NCBI RefSeq assembly: GCF_937863155.1
Contig: NZ_CALMFB010000062.1
Coordinates: 28,057-92,056 of the forward strand
Direction of reading: 5' to 3'
DNA: 64,000 nucleotides
From: an uncultured Brevundimonas sp.
GTDB lineage: Bacteria > Pseudomonadota > Alphaproteobacteria > Caulobacterales > Caulobacteraceae
Shown: in pieces, positions 35,134 to 43,701 of the stretch
Position numbering within the stretch: position 1 is the first letter of the stretch
How the letters are laid out: the number at the start of each line of letters is the position of its first letter
Program-made: the position numbers and the translations under genes
The notes under the pieces: model-generated
What the model was told of the DNA's origin: nothing
The model's input: only the letters and a program-made list of their open reading frames with translations
The model's database searches: none

Positions 35134-35149
35134 ATTCATGAACATGAAT
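35134..35149. promoter_or_regulatory. dyad over the SPARDA promoter, ATTCATG-AA-CATGAAT
   Basis: A perfect 7-bp inverted repeat 18 bp upstream of the nuclease-APAZ start. On the minus strand a -35-like TTGAAA (35157-35162) stands 17 bp from ATGAAT (35134-35139), so the dyad would cover the -10 element. It is the kind of site that could keep the toxic pair repressed. No regulator gene is adjacent. Confidence 0.5.
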
Positions 35150-35281
35150 AGCTTGATTTCAAAGCTCTGGCGAGTCTTGGCGATCACGGATCAGCTTCAT
35201 GCTCGGATCTGTCGACGCCGGGCCGCCTTCGACCTAAGGTGGCGAAAACTAAAAAGATGATCCGCTTAAGTTGGGGGGGAC

Positions 35282-36055
35282 GTGGCGAACATCAAAACGT
35301 GGTGCGACGTGGCAACCAGCGCGGTCGGCGCTCACGCACTGCATCAGATCACGGTAAAGCCCGGGCAGGTGGATAACGGCGTCGATCTCGTCGCCGAGGC
35401 GCTGCCTGAACACTATGTTGCCGCCCATCATCTCGCACGCGTGCTGCGTCGACAGGGGAAGCCCCAAGCTGCTGCTCTCGTGGAAGAACGGCTACCGACC
35501 ACCAAGCAGATTCGGTCAGGCGATCTGGGCGAGATCCTCGGCGTCGCGTACGTCAACGAGCTCACCGATTATGAGATCGGGGTTTTTCGCCTGCAGTGGA
35601 AAGATCACCGCAACATGGCGATGCGGGGCGACGACCTGATCGGTATTGCAGAGGGTGACGACGGCCGCGCCTACTTCCTGAAAGGTGAGGCCAAGAGTGC
35701 GGCGAACATAGCTGCGGCGACCATCACGGCCGCGCGCGCCGCGTTGGCGGGTGCGGAGGAACGGCCAACCCCGCACGCCCTGCTGTTTCTGTCCGAGAAG
35801 TATCTGTCCGCGGGCCGCGAAGAAATCTGCGACCTGATCGATGAAGCCACGCTCGACCGGACGATCGATCTTGATCAAGTCGAGCACTTGATTTTCACCT
35901 TCACCGGAAATGCCGCTGGAGGGCTGCTGACCACGGATCTGCAAAACTACGCAGGCACGGTCAGCCAGATCGCTGTCAACTTCCACGTCCCCACACATCA
36001 GAACTTCATCCAGAACGTCTTCGACACGGTGATCGCAAATGCCCGCCAGTCTTGA
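35282..36055 (+). CDS. HamA-like nuclease (DUF1837 type), Hachiman effector
   Basis: A 257-aa predicted nuclease. The motif set of a PD-(D/E)XK fold is visible: SGDLGEILG (Glu84), MRGDDLIGIAE (Asp117/118) and FLKGEAKSA (Glu136, Lys138). In the Hachiman defence system HamA is a DUF1837 nuclease held in check by the helicase HamB and released on phage DNA damage. A GTG start follows a G-rich ribosome binding site. It overlaps the large helicase gene by 17 bp, which supports a two-protein complex. The gene is divergent from the SPARDA operon across 165 bp. The assignment rests on motifs and pairing. Confidence 0.72.
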   Translation: MANIKTWCDVATSAVGAHALHQITVKPGQVDNGVDLVAEALPEHYVAAHHLARVLRRQGKPQAAALVEERLPTTKQIRSGDLGEILGVAYVNELTDYEIGVFRLQWKDHRNMAMRGDDLIGIAEGDDGRAYFLKGEAKSAANIAAATITAARAALAGAEERPTPHALLFLSEKYLSAGREEICDLIDEATLDRTIDLDQVEHLIFTFTGNAAGGLLTTDLQNYAGTVSQIAVNFHVPTHQNFIQNVFDTVIANARQS

Positions 36056-39000
36056 AGCGATCACTGCCTCCGTTACCCGCGCCACCGAGCAGGGTTTCCG
36101 AAACCAACTGCTCGCGCGAGGGCAGGCCCGCGCCATGATCTGGCGTGAAGGCGTCATGCCTGAGGATGGGCCACGCTTCGCCAACGGCCTCAGCTACGAT
36201 CTTCTCGCCTACGGCTACAGCTTGCTCACCCAAGGCCTGAGGCTCCTGGAAAGCGACAGCGACGCGGAGCTGGCGCGAAATGCCTGCGCTGCGGCGGCCG
36301 AAGCGATCGAGGCCGTCATCACCAACGGCAGCGACGGATCGGATCAGGCCTTCCACCGTGTGATGGCGGCGGCGGCCTATCATATCGGACGCTTTTCAGC
36401 TCGGGCCTTCTCGCTCCTGTCGCCGTTCAACACGGATGACGGCGAGCCCGGCAATCTGGCACCGGTCGAACGGGCCCTGACCTTGCTGATGCTGCGCAAG
36501 CTTGACCGTCTTGAGGCCGTGGCGACGGACTGGGCGACGCGGGCGGACGCGTCGGATGCACATCTTGCTGCGCTGCTGCGTGGCGCCCTGCCGGAAGAAG
36601 CTTGGCAGGACGGAGGTCCAGAGGCCGTCGACACGGTCGTCGATGTCGCCAACATCGCGCTCACCCAGGATTTCATGTCCGCCGTGAGCACAGCTCTATT
36701 GTCGTTCGAGCGTGGTGACCCGGAGTTGTTGAGTGGGGCCATTGCTCAGTTCGACGAGGGGCTCGAAGACGCCGCCGCCCTGAATCTCGTTCCGCAATGG
36801 TGGGCGCATCGTCTGGGCCGCCATCTGTTCAGGGAGCTCTGGGAGTGCAGCTTCCATGAGGTGTTGCCCAAGGACAGCCCGGCTGGAATGGGCGACTGGG
36901 CAAACCTGCGAGAGGTATTCATTGCATCCTTGCACAATCGCTCCAGGGCTGAGATCGACCTGTGGCCGTCACAGATCGGTGCGGCGTCCCAAGCGATCGA
37001 GACTAGCGAAAACCTAGTCGTCTCGCTGCCGACCAGCGCGGGCAAGACACGCATTGGCGAACTGTGCATCTTGGCGTGCCTGGCTGCGGGTAAGCGCGTG
37101 ATGTTCATCACCCCGCTTCGCGCCTTGTCGGCCCAAACCGAGGTGTCGTTGAACCGCACATTCAGACCGCTCGGGAAGACCGTATCGGGTCTCTATGGCA
37201 GCATAGGGGTCAGCGGCGCCGACAAGGGATTGTTGTCGGACCGCGACATCGTGGTCGCCACGCCCGAAAAACTCGACTTCGCTCTTCGCAATGATCCGTC
37301 GCTTCTGGACGACGTGGGCCTGATCATTCTGGATGAGGGCCACATGATCGGCCTGGGCGAACGGGAGGTCCGTTATGAGGCCCAGATCCAGAGGTTGCTT
37401 CGCCGACAGGACGCCGCTCAGCGGCGCATCGTCTGCCTATCGGCGGTCTTGCCCGACGGCGACAAGCTTCATGATTTCGTCGCCTGGCTGTCCAATGACA
37501 GCGAAAACGGACTGATCCAGAAAAACTGGCGCCCGACGCGGCTGCGCTTCGGCGAAGTTGAGTGGAGCGGAGCCGGGGCCAAGCTCAACATCTCGCTGGG
37601 AGACGAGACGCCCTTCATACCGCGCTTCCTGACGTCCCGGGTTCCCCCGCTTGGCCGGCGCAAGGCCCCGTTCCCCAGAGACCAACGCGAATTGGTTCTC
37701 GCAACGACGTGGCGTTTGGTCGAAGACGGCCAGACGGTTCTGATCTATTGCCCTCGCCGGGTCTCAGTGGAGCCCTACGCAACGGCGATCGTCGATCTGC
37801 ACGCTCGCGGGCTGCTGAGCGCATTGATCCAAGATGACGAGCCGCGGTTATCCAAGGCTCTCGCCATCGGCGCGGAATGGCTCGGCGAAGATCACGTCTT
37901 GCTTCAGTGCCTGCGCCTAGGCGTAGCCGTCCACCACGGAGCCTTGCCCACACCCTACCGGCGGGAGATCGAAGCATTGCTCCGCGATGGCGTTCTCAAG
38001 GTGACGGTGTCGTCTCCGACGCTGGCCCAAGGTCTAAACCTGGCGGCAACGGCTCTGGTGTTCCACAATCTTCACCGGGACCAGAACCTCATCCAAGCCC
38101 ATGATTTCCGCAACATCGTCGGTCGTGCGGGCCGGGCCTTCGTCGATGTCCAGGGGCTAGTCCTCTATCCGATGTTCGACCGTCATGCGGGGCGCCGGGC
38201 GGACTGGCTGTCGCTGATCAACTCGACCGCTGGTCAGGAGATGGAAAGCGGGTTGCTGCGGTTGGTGATCGCGCTTCTGCTGCGAATGCAGCGCAAGCTT
38301 GGCACCACAGATATGCAAGCCCTGCTCGACTACGTAACTGGCATGCCTCAATGGGACTTCGAGGCCGTTCCTGGCGAGACGCCCGCTGAGACCGCTTTGG
38401 AGTCACGGACTTGGGCGTCCCACATGGCATCCCTCGACACCGCTCTGCTCAGCCTGCTGGGGGAAGAAGAAGTTACTGACGCCGACTTGGAAGCGGCGCT
38501 TGATAGCGCGTTGGCCAGTTCGCTCTGGTCAAGACGCGCCGGCCGGCGAAACGAGCGCCTGCAGGCGATATTCCGTAGTGCCTTAGTGCAGCGGGCCCAC
38601 TTCATCTGGGCCCGAACCACGTCAGCTCAGCGGCGCGGATACTTCCTTGCCGGCGTAGGCTTTACGACGGGGCAGTTGCTCGACGCGAGGTCCGATGAGT
38701 TGATCGATCTTCTGCTGCAGGCGAACGGGGCCATCAGCATCCAAGAACCTGATCTTGCTATCGAAGCCCTGACGGCGTTTGCTCAGATCGCCTTCGAGAT
38801 TTCGCCCTTCACGCCGAACGATCTCGCAGACAACTGGCCACAGCTGTTGCGCGCTTGGCTCGAAGGTCGACCGATGAACGAGTTCGTCGCCGGAGACAGC
38901 AGCCTTCTGCAGTTCATCGAGGACGCCTTTCTATACCGCCTGCCGTGGGCATTGGAGGCGGTGCGGGTGCATGGACTGGCGCGTGGGTACCAGACTGCGG

Positions 39001-39536
39001 AAGGGTTGGAACTCGACGACTTCGAACTGGGACTGGCTTCCGGCGCCGCCGAGACCGGCGTGCTTGATCGCAACGTCATCTTCCTGATCCAAGCCGGATT
39101 TGCCTCTCGCTCCGGGGCGCAGATCGCGGTCGCCCAGGGCGCAGGAAGGTTCGACAATCTGACCGAGCTGCGCGCCTGGACTCGCACAGCCCTCATCACC
39201 CAGCTCGGCACCGATGTGAACTGGCCGACCCCTGAGAGCCATGAACTCTGGAATGAGTTCTTGGACGGTCTGCGGCCTGAACGCATCGACACCTGGAGCC
39301 GCGAAGACCACCACGGTAGCGTCGTCTGGTCCAATGAGCCGCCGGCAGATGGCACGGCGTTGCGGATCGCCAAGGGCACGGGAGACGTCGTCCTTGACGC
39401 GGCTCACCGCAGGGTCGGCACGCTGTTCGGCAACATCAATGACCAGCGCAGCGGCTTGTTAAGGGTCACGGCGGCCAAGGGCGGCGTCGATCTCGCGTAT
39501 CTTGGACCAACCGATCTGCACGCCGTGTTGATATGA
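36039..39536 (+). CDS. HamB-like SF2 helicase of a Hachiman-type system
   Basis: An 1165-aa superfamily 2 helicase. The first 300 residues are helical and unknown. The motor shows Walker A PTSAGKT (331-337), Ia TPLRALSAQ, II DEGH (432-435), III LSAVLPD, and motif VI FRNIVGRAGRAF near residue 690. The C-terminal 450 residues have no recognised motif and may hold HamA. HamB is thought to scan DNA and release HamA nuclease when it meets phage-induced damage. The length exceeds that of a plain helicase, as expected for HamB. It converges with the double-nuclease gene. Confidence 0.75.
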   Translation: MPASLEAITASVTRATEQGFRNQLLARGQARAMIWREGVMPEDGPRFANGLSYDLLAYGYSLLTQGLRLLESDSDAELARNACAAAAEAIEAVITNGSDGSDQAFHRVMAAAAYHIGRFSARAFSLLSPFNTDDGEPGNLAPVERALTLLMLRKLDRLEAVATDWATRADASDAHLAALLRGALPEEAWQDGGPEAVDTVVDVANIALTQDFMSAVSTALLSFERGDPELLSGAIAQFDEGLEDAAALNLVPQWWAHRLGRHLFRELWECSFHEVLPKDSPAGMGDWANLREVFIASLHNRSRAEIDLWPSQIGAASQAIETSENLVVSLPTSAGKTRIGELCILACLAAGKRVMFITPLRALSAQTEVSLNRTFRPLGKTVSGLYGSIGVSGADKGLLSDRDIVVATPEKLDFALRNDPSLLDDVGLIILDEGHMIGLGEREVRYEAQIQRLLRRQDAAQRRIVCLSAVLPDGDKLHDFVAWLSNDSENGLIQKNWRPTRLRFGEVEWSGAGAKLNISLGDETPFIPRFLTSRVPPLGRRKAPFPRDQRELVLATTWRLVEDGQTVLIYCPRRVSVEPYATAIVDLHARGLLSALIQDDEPRLSKALAIGAEWLGEDHVLLQCLRLGVAVHHGALPTPYRREIEALLRDGVLKVTVSSPTLAQGLNLAATALVFHNLHRDQNLIQAHDFRNIVGRAGRAFVDVQGLVLYPMFDRHAGRRADWLSLINSTAGQEMESGLLRLVIALLLRMQRKLGTTDMQALLDYVTGMPQWDFEAVPGETPAETALESRTWASHMASLDTALLSLLGEEEVTDADLEAALDSALASSLWSRRAGRRNERLQAIFRSALVQRAHFIWARTTSAQRRGYFLAGVGFTTGQLLDARSDELIDLLLQANGAISIQEPDLAIEALTAFAQIAFEISPFTPNDLADNWPQLLRAWLEGRPMNEFVAGDSSLLQFIEDAFLYRLPWALEAVRVHGLARGYQTAEGLELDDFELGLASGAAETGVLDRNVIFLIQAGFASRSGAQIAVAQGAGRFDNLTELRAWTRTALITQLGTDVNWPTPESHELWNEFLDGLRPERIDTWSREDHHGSVVWSNEPPADGTALRIAKGTGDVVLDAAHRRVGTLFGNINDQRSGLLRVTAAKGGVDLAYLGPTDLHAVLI

Positions 39537-39677
39537 GGCTTTCCAGCTGGGGATGAGGGCACAATTGCCCTAGGCATCCCGCGCCTCGAATGTCCGCCTA
39601 TAGGCGTAAAGTTGAGGTCCGCTTCTGGCGCATCCGCGATATTGCCCAAAGCCAAGCCTGACAGATCGCCGCCAAAC

Positions 39678-39701
39678 CTACTGCCTGCCTTTAGGCAGTA
39701 G
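39678..39701. terminator. hairpin between convergent hamB-like and nuclease genes
   Basis: CTACTGCC pairs with GGCAGTAG around an 8-nt loop. It lies 10 bp past the stop of the minus-strand nuclease gene and about 140 bp past the helicase stop. There is no T-tract, so any terminator role is weak. Confidence 0.4.
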
Positions 39702-39711
39702 AACCGCACCG

Positions 39712-40794
39712 TTAGCGTGGGATTCCGGCGATGAAATCATAGATCCGCTGGTCGAGGATTTCGGTAGGATCATTCTGCAGGCGATCCGCCGTTGTGCCGC
39801 CCAGAGCCAGCTGAGCGTCCTTGGCCCGGATCATTGAGACCAGATCGTCGTCCGAGAGAACCACCAGAAGCTTCTGGGAATCTCGCATGGCACCGAACGC
39901 CGCCTCCACCGCGTGCGGGTGAGGTTTTTTGCGGGTAAGGATGAAGCAGACTGGTCGAAGGACGTTGGCACTGAGATATCTCTCAGTCGTGAAGATCTGC
40001 ATCGCCTTTAGGGGGTGCGTATAGTTTTTGCATTCGAACATCACGACCCGCGCCCGGAAGTCGCGCGTCAGCGTCGACCAGAAGGCATTGTGCGGCGCGA
40101 CCCGGTATATCAGGTCATAGACATTGATGGAGTCGGTTGTTCGCTTCTGGCTACGGCCGTCCAGCAAATCCTGCTTGAAGACATATGCGATGATGTCACG
40201 GCATACCCCTTCATAGGTCTTGGCATGGGCCTTCCCGGAGGGGGTGCCTCTTAGACGCTCGATCAGGGCCTCGCCGAACGGAAGTGCAGGCTCGGGGTCG
40301 GGGTCGGAAGCCGGTTCGGGATCGACGATGTAGCCGAGGGTCCTGAGTTGGCGCTCGACCTCGGCTGGATCCATGCCAAGGGGCCCAGGTCTCTCCGACG
40401 CCTGGGACAGAAAGGACTCAAGCTCCTGCGCAAGATTTCCGGCGCGGTCACGCAGGGCGTCCGCGTCCCAAATCGTAATGTTGTACTCCGTCTCAGCCCA
40501 CGCCCTATGTGCAGGATCGACGCGGGTACCGAGCGCGAGGACCGGGCGGGCACCCTTGGCGAACCTTTCTCGCAGCGCCGCCTGCGGGCCCCACTGTCGA
40601 AGCATAGCGAGGCCGGCTCTACGCATAGTCAGCTTCACCTCGATCGGTATAACGACGTCTCGAAGGGTCGCGAGGATATCGACCTCGTATGGTACTCCCT
40701 CAGAGCGAACGCCGTGTAGAACCTCGTAGCCTTCCTGCTGGAGGATGCGCACGAGAAGTCGTTCGAACTCGTAATATCGGGATTGCAGAGTCAC
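39712..40794 (-). CDS. tandem PD-(D/E)XK double-nuclease protein, unknown system
   Basis: A 360-aa protein with two restriction-endonuclease-like domains. Domain 1 (about residues 1-110) is Mrr-like: Glu11 in YEFERLLVRIL, Asp39 in YEVDIL, Glu52-Val-Lys54 in IPIEVKLT. Domain 2 (about 190-315): Glu195 in TYEGVCRDI, Asp227 in NVYDLIYRV, Glu254-Cys-Lys256 in VMFECKNYT. An acidic Pro-rich linker (about 158-172) joins them. Both active sites look complete. I do not recognise the family as a named defence gene. It has no adjacent methyltransferase or ATPase on its strand, so it may act alone or with the HamAB-like pair next door. Confidence 0.75.
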   Translation of the reverse strand: MTLQSRYYEFERLLVRILQQEGYEVLHGVRSEGVPYEVDILATLRDVVIPIEVKLTMRRAGLAMLRQWGPQAALRERFAKGARPVLALGTRVDPAHRAWAETEYNITIWDADALRDRAGNLAQELESFLSQASERPGPLGMDPAEVERQLRTLGYIVDPEPASDPDPEPALPFGEALIERLRGTPSGKAHAKTYEGVCRDIIAYVFKQDLLDGRSQKRTTDSINVYDLIYRVAPHNAFWSTLTRDFRARVVMFECKNYTHPLKAMQIFTTERYLSANVLRPVCFILTRKKPHPHAVEAAFGAMRDSQKLLVVLSDDDLVSMIRAKDAQLALGGTTADRLQNDPTEILDQRIYDFIAGIPR

Positions 40795-41106
40795 TGGCCA
40801 GTCCGATCAATAGTCAAGCTTGTCGCCCAGCCAAGCTGTTGTAAAGCGCGGCCGAGACGCAGGACCGCGGTTGGTCAAATCAAACCGACCGGCGTTGACT
40901 CTGAGGGTGGGTGCGGTCGGCATCAGAGTCTGCTCTTCGGCGCTGATCTGAAAGTCCGTTGTTGCCCCGACCTGCGCATGCCGCGCGGTTTTAGGGGAAG
41001 CCCTTGGTCTGAGCCGCCCCCTGTCTCATGGTGGGCGCCGCGCGATCTGGGTCAGCAGATTACCAGCCCCGGCCTCCTGCGCAGCCCTCCCATTCGTGGA
41101 GCCCAA
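40795..41106. other. intergenic stretch without a supported gene
   Basis: About 310 bp between divergent genes. The plus-strand frame of the next gene stays open through most of it, but the predicted protein there does not look real and lacks a ribosome binding site. Promoters for both neighbours should lie here; I could not pick convincing elements. Confidence 0.4.
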
Positions 41107-42330
41107 ATGGCGAGACGCTTTACACGACAGGCCTTTCACGACCTGGTCTGGTCCAAACCCACGACCCAACTCGCCAAAGAGTTCGCGATGTCGGACGTGG
41201 CGCTTCATAAGATCTGCCGCAAGCACGGGATTCCTACGCCGCCGGTGGGCTGGTGGGCCAAGCAGGCGGCCGGCAAGGCGGTTCGACGCACGCCCCTACC
41301 CGACGCCCAAGACGAGGCGGAAATCGTCATCGCGGGTGCTGACCTCACCGCGACAGACGTCGCGCTGGCGGGCGCGCGCGAGAATGCCCGGGTCCTGGCT
41401 TCCTCGGGAACCGTCAGTTCGGCTGCGGCAATGCATCCGGCCATCGGCCGTACCCTAGCGGCGTTGCGCAAAGCCAGGCCATCGGCCCAAGGGCTGGTCG
41501 CGACCGAGGGCGGCGACCACATCCGTTGCACCATCTCGCCCGCGTCGATCGATCGACTCGCCGATTTCCTGCCGGCCCTTTTGAGCGCCGCCGCCGTCCA
41601 GGGGTTCGACCTCGAGACTGCGGAAGGCGGAGTCCGGTTCCGCTCCACTACGGAAACGGTCACGGTGTCGATAAGCGAAGCGCTTGATCGGACTCCGCAC
41701 GTCAAGACCGATGCCGAGAAGGCGAGGGAGGCTGCCTGGACGAAGAAACGTGAGGAGTCACGGCGGCGAAACTCGTGGTCCTTCCTGGTCGATGATCGGC
41801 CGGTGTTTCCAGAGTGGGACTATGCGCCGAGCGGCAAGCTGGGACTGGAACTGGAACAGGTCTGGACCCGTGCCCGCACGGGCCCCCGTCGGGCCTTTAG
41901 GGATGGCAAGACCCAGACCCTCGAATCGATGGTCGCGGACATCGCGGTCGGTCTGGCTGTCCTGGCAATCGCAAAGACGGAAGAGCGGCTTCGGCAGGAG
42001 GCATGGAAGCGAGACTACCAAGAGGAACAGGCGAGACGCGAACAGGCGGCTCGCGCCGCCCGGGTCGATGAGCGTCGCCGGGGCGCCCTGGACGCCATCT
42101 TGGCCGACATGGATAGTCTCGACCGAATGCGCCGACTGATGACCGGCCTTCGGTCGGAGCAAACGTCTGAACCGGACCGGAGGGTCGCGGCCTTCCTTGC
42201 GTGGGCGGACGCCGAGGTGGAGCGCAGGTCCGCGGGCTTGTCGGCCGATGGCCTGGAAGCGCGGTTCAGGCGCGAAGGTCTGTTCGGCGACGATGACGAC
42301 CGGGACTCCGGTGGCCATCGCTGGATGTAA
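41107..42330 (+). CDS. island protein with HTH-like N-terminus and coiled coil, unknown
   Basis: A 407-aa protein I cannot name. Residues about 4-55 look like a DNA-binding homeodomain-like unit: FHDLVWSKPTTQLAKEFAMS, then VALHKICRKHGIPTPPVGWW. Residues about 285-345 are a charged, Arg/Glu/Ala-rich helix likely to form a coiled coil. The C-terminus is acidic (GDDDDRDSGG). I have the impression that similar N-termini occur in other proteobacterial islands, without a known function. The ATG at 41107 has GGAG 6 nt upstream. It stands alone on its strand. Confidence 0.65.
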   Translation: MARRFTRQAFHDLVWSKPTTQLAKEFAMSDVALHKICRKHGIPTPPVGWWAKQAAGKAVRRTPLPDAQDEAEIVIAGADLTATDVALAGARENARVLASSGTVSSAAAMHPAIGRTLAALRKARPSAQGLVATEGGDHIRCTISPASIDRLADFLPALLSAAAVQGFDLETAEGGVRFRSTTETVTVSISEALDRTPHVKTDAEKAREAAWTKKREESRRRNSWSFLVDDRPVFPEWDYAPSGKLGLELEQVWTRARTGPRRAFRDGKTQTLESMVADIAVGLAVLAIAKTEERLRQEAWKRDYQEEQARREQAARAARVDERRRGALDAILADMDSLDRMRRLMTGLRSEQTSEPDRRVAAFLAWADAEVERRSAGLSADGLEARFRREGLFGDDDDRDSGGHRWM

Positions 42331-42498
42331 CGGCCTTCCCGCCCCGAGTGCGCGTTGGGCGCCGGCAAGCCACCCGGTTAGGCCGACCTATGGCCGTTGC
42401 TCCAGTCGGAGCTTGAAGAAAGACACGATGCTCACAAGGCGGACCTCTTTGTAGGCCCCACCGCCAACATGCAGGCGAGCCAATCACCATCCTTGCGC

Positions 42499-43701
42499 CT
42501 AGTCCGTTGGCTTGGAGAGTGACGCAGTGGTCGGGTCATAAACAAGCTCAGTAATCGACCCATCTCGTATCCGGGAAACGACTTCGTCGATCACCGGCAA
42601 CGGCGCTAAGAACCACTCCCTTGGGCGCGCTGATCCGCCGAAGCGGTCGGGAATGGCGAGGTCGAGCCGGGATGCGGCGAAGACCCTATGAAAGATCGCT
42701 TCGAGGCGCTTCCCGTCGATGCCGGCGAGTTTGTAAGTCGCAACAACTTCGACGGCCGCCATCAAGTAAGTCGGGTCGGTCGAAGCGCCTGCGATCCTGG
42801 CTTCGACCCGTCCTCCGGTGACTCCGATCTTGTGGATCACCTCTCGATGCGCCGCTATGAAGGGGTGGTCGGAGTGACTACGCAAGACGTAGATGGTGCC
42901 ACTATCAACGTCGCCATCTTCGGGCTCCGAGCCGAACAGCGGTCCTAGCTCGGGGTCCGAAATACGGCGGCCGTCCAACTCGGGCTTGTAGAGAGCGCGC
43001 TGGAACGACCGCAACAAGGTTTCGCTTTGCGTGGCGTTGTCAAAGATGACGCGCAGACGCCCATTTGGGTGACCGTGTTCCGTTTCAAGCTCTTCCGGGA
43101 CAAGCGCGACATAGGCCAGTTGTCCGCCGAGGATGAAGAACTCGCCCTGCTTGATCGAGGCGTCCCGCACAAACTTCCTCGCTTGCCGAACGCCAGTCCG
43201 GAGCTCTTCGCGCACCTGGTCGAACAGCGGCTTGTAGTCGGCGAAGTCCGGACACGGTGCGCGGCTAGCGACCTCATCCGCTGCGTTGATCGTGTTGCGG
43301 GGGGCTACATGTCGAAGCGTGGTGATGTCGGCCGGATCTTCGCCGCCTAGACCGAGCTCGGCCAGAAGCGCATCGTCGTCTAGGTCCTGCAACGCGCCAG
43401 ACTCATCCTCTCGCGCGGACAGCAGTCCGTGCTCATCCATTGGGGCCAGCAGATCGTGAAACCCCGTCTGCTCGCGCAGCCGATCAAGGCGAACGGCGTA
43501 TAGCCGCTCAAAGATGTCACGGTCTTCGCCGTGAAGTGGAGCATGGCCATGTTCTGAAACGAACTTCAGGATGTCCTCGAAACCGGCGATCACCCGCTCT
43601 TCCTCGGCGGTATAGGTGCGCGCGGCCTTCGCCTCGGTCAGGGCACCGAGCTCTGCCAGCATTTCCTCATCGGTCTGCTCGATGATCGGTCGATCAGCCA
43701 C
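42499..43701 (-). CDS. GIY-YIG nuclease (MUG113/T5orf172 type), YeeC-like
   Basis: A 400-aa protein with a C-terminal GIY-YIG nuclease domain (about residues 265-375): first strand GTIYVLRS (Tyr271), second KIGVTGGRVEARI (Gly293, catalytic Arg302), and Glu334 in KRLEAIFHRVF. The N-terminal 260 residues are acidic and helical with no known motif. It is the third gene of the methyltransferase-helicase-GIY-YIG operon, overlapping the helicase gene by 8 bp. The same three protein types in the same order are, as I recall, encoded by B. subtilis yeeA-yeeB-yeeC. Confidence 0.8.
   Translation of the reverse strand: MADRPIIEQTDEEMLAELGALTEAKAARTYTAEEERVIAGFEDILKFVSEHGHAPLHGEDRDIFERLYAVRLDRLREQTGFHDLLAPMDEHGLLSAREDESGALQDLDDDALLAELGLGGEDPADITTLRHVAPRNTINAADEVASRAPCPDFADYKPLFDQVREELRTGVRQARKFVRDASIKQGEFFILGGQLAYVALVPEELETEHGHPNGRLRVIFDNATQSETLLRSFQRALYKPELDGRRISDPELGPLFGSEPEDGDVDSGTIYVLRSHSDHPFIAAHREVIHKIGVTGGRVEARIAGASTDPTYLMAAVEVVATYKLAGIDGKRLEAIFHRVFAASRLDLAIPDRFGGSARPREWFLAPLPVIDEVVSRIRDGSITELVYDPTTASLSKPTD

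Noticed and set aside
40783-41106. N-terminal extension of the 41107 gene
   Set aside because: The extra 108 residues are low-quality sequence and there is a good ribosome binding site at the internal ATG.
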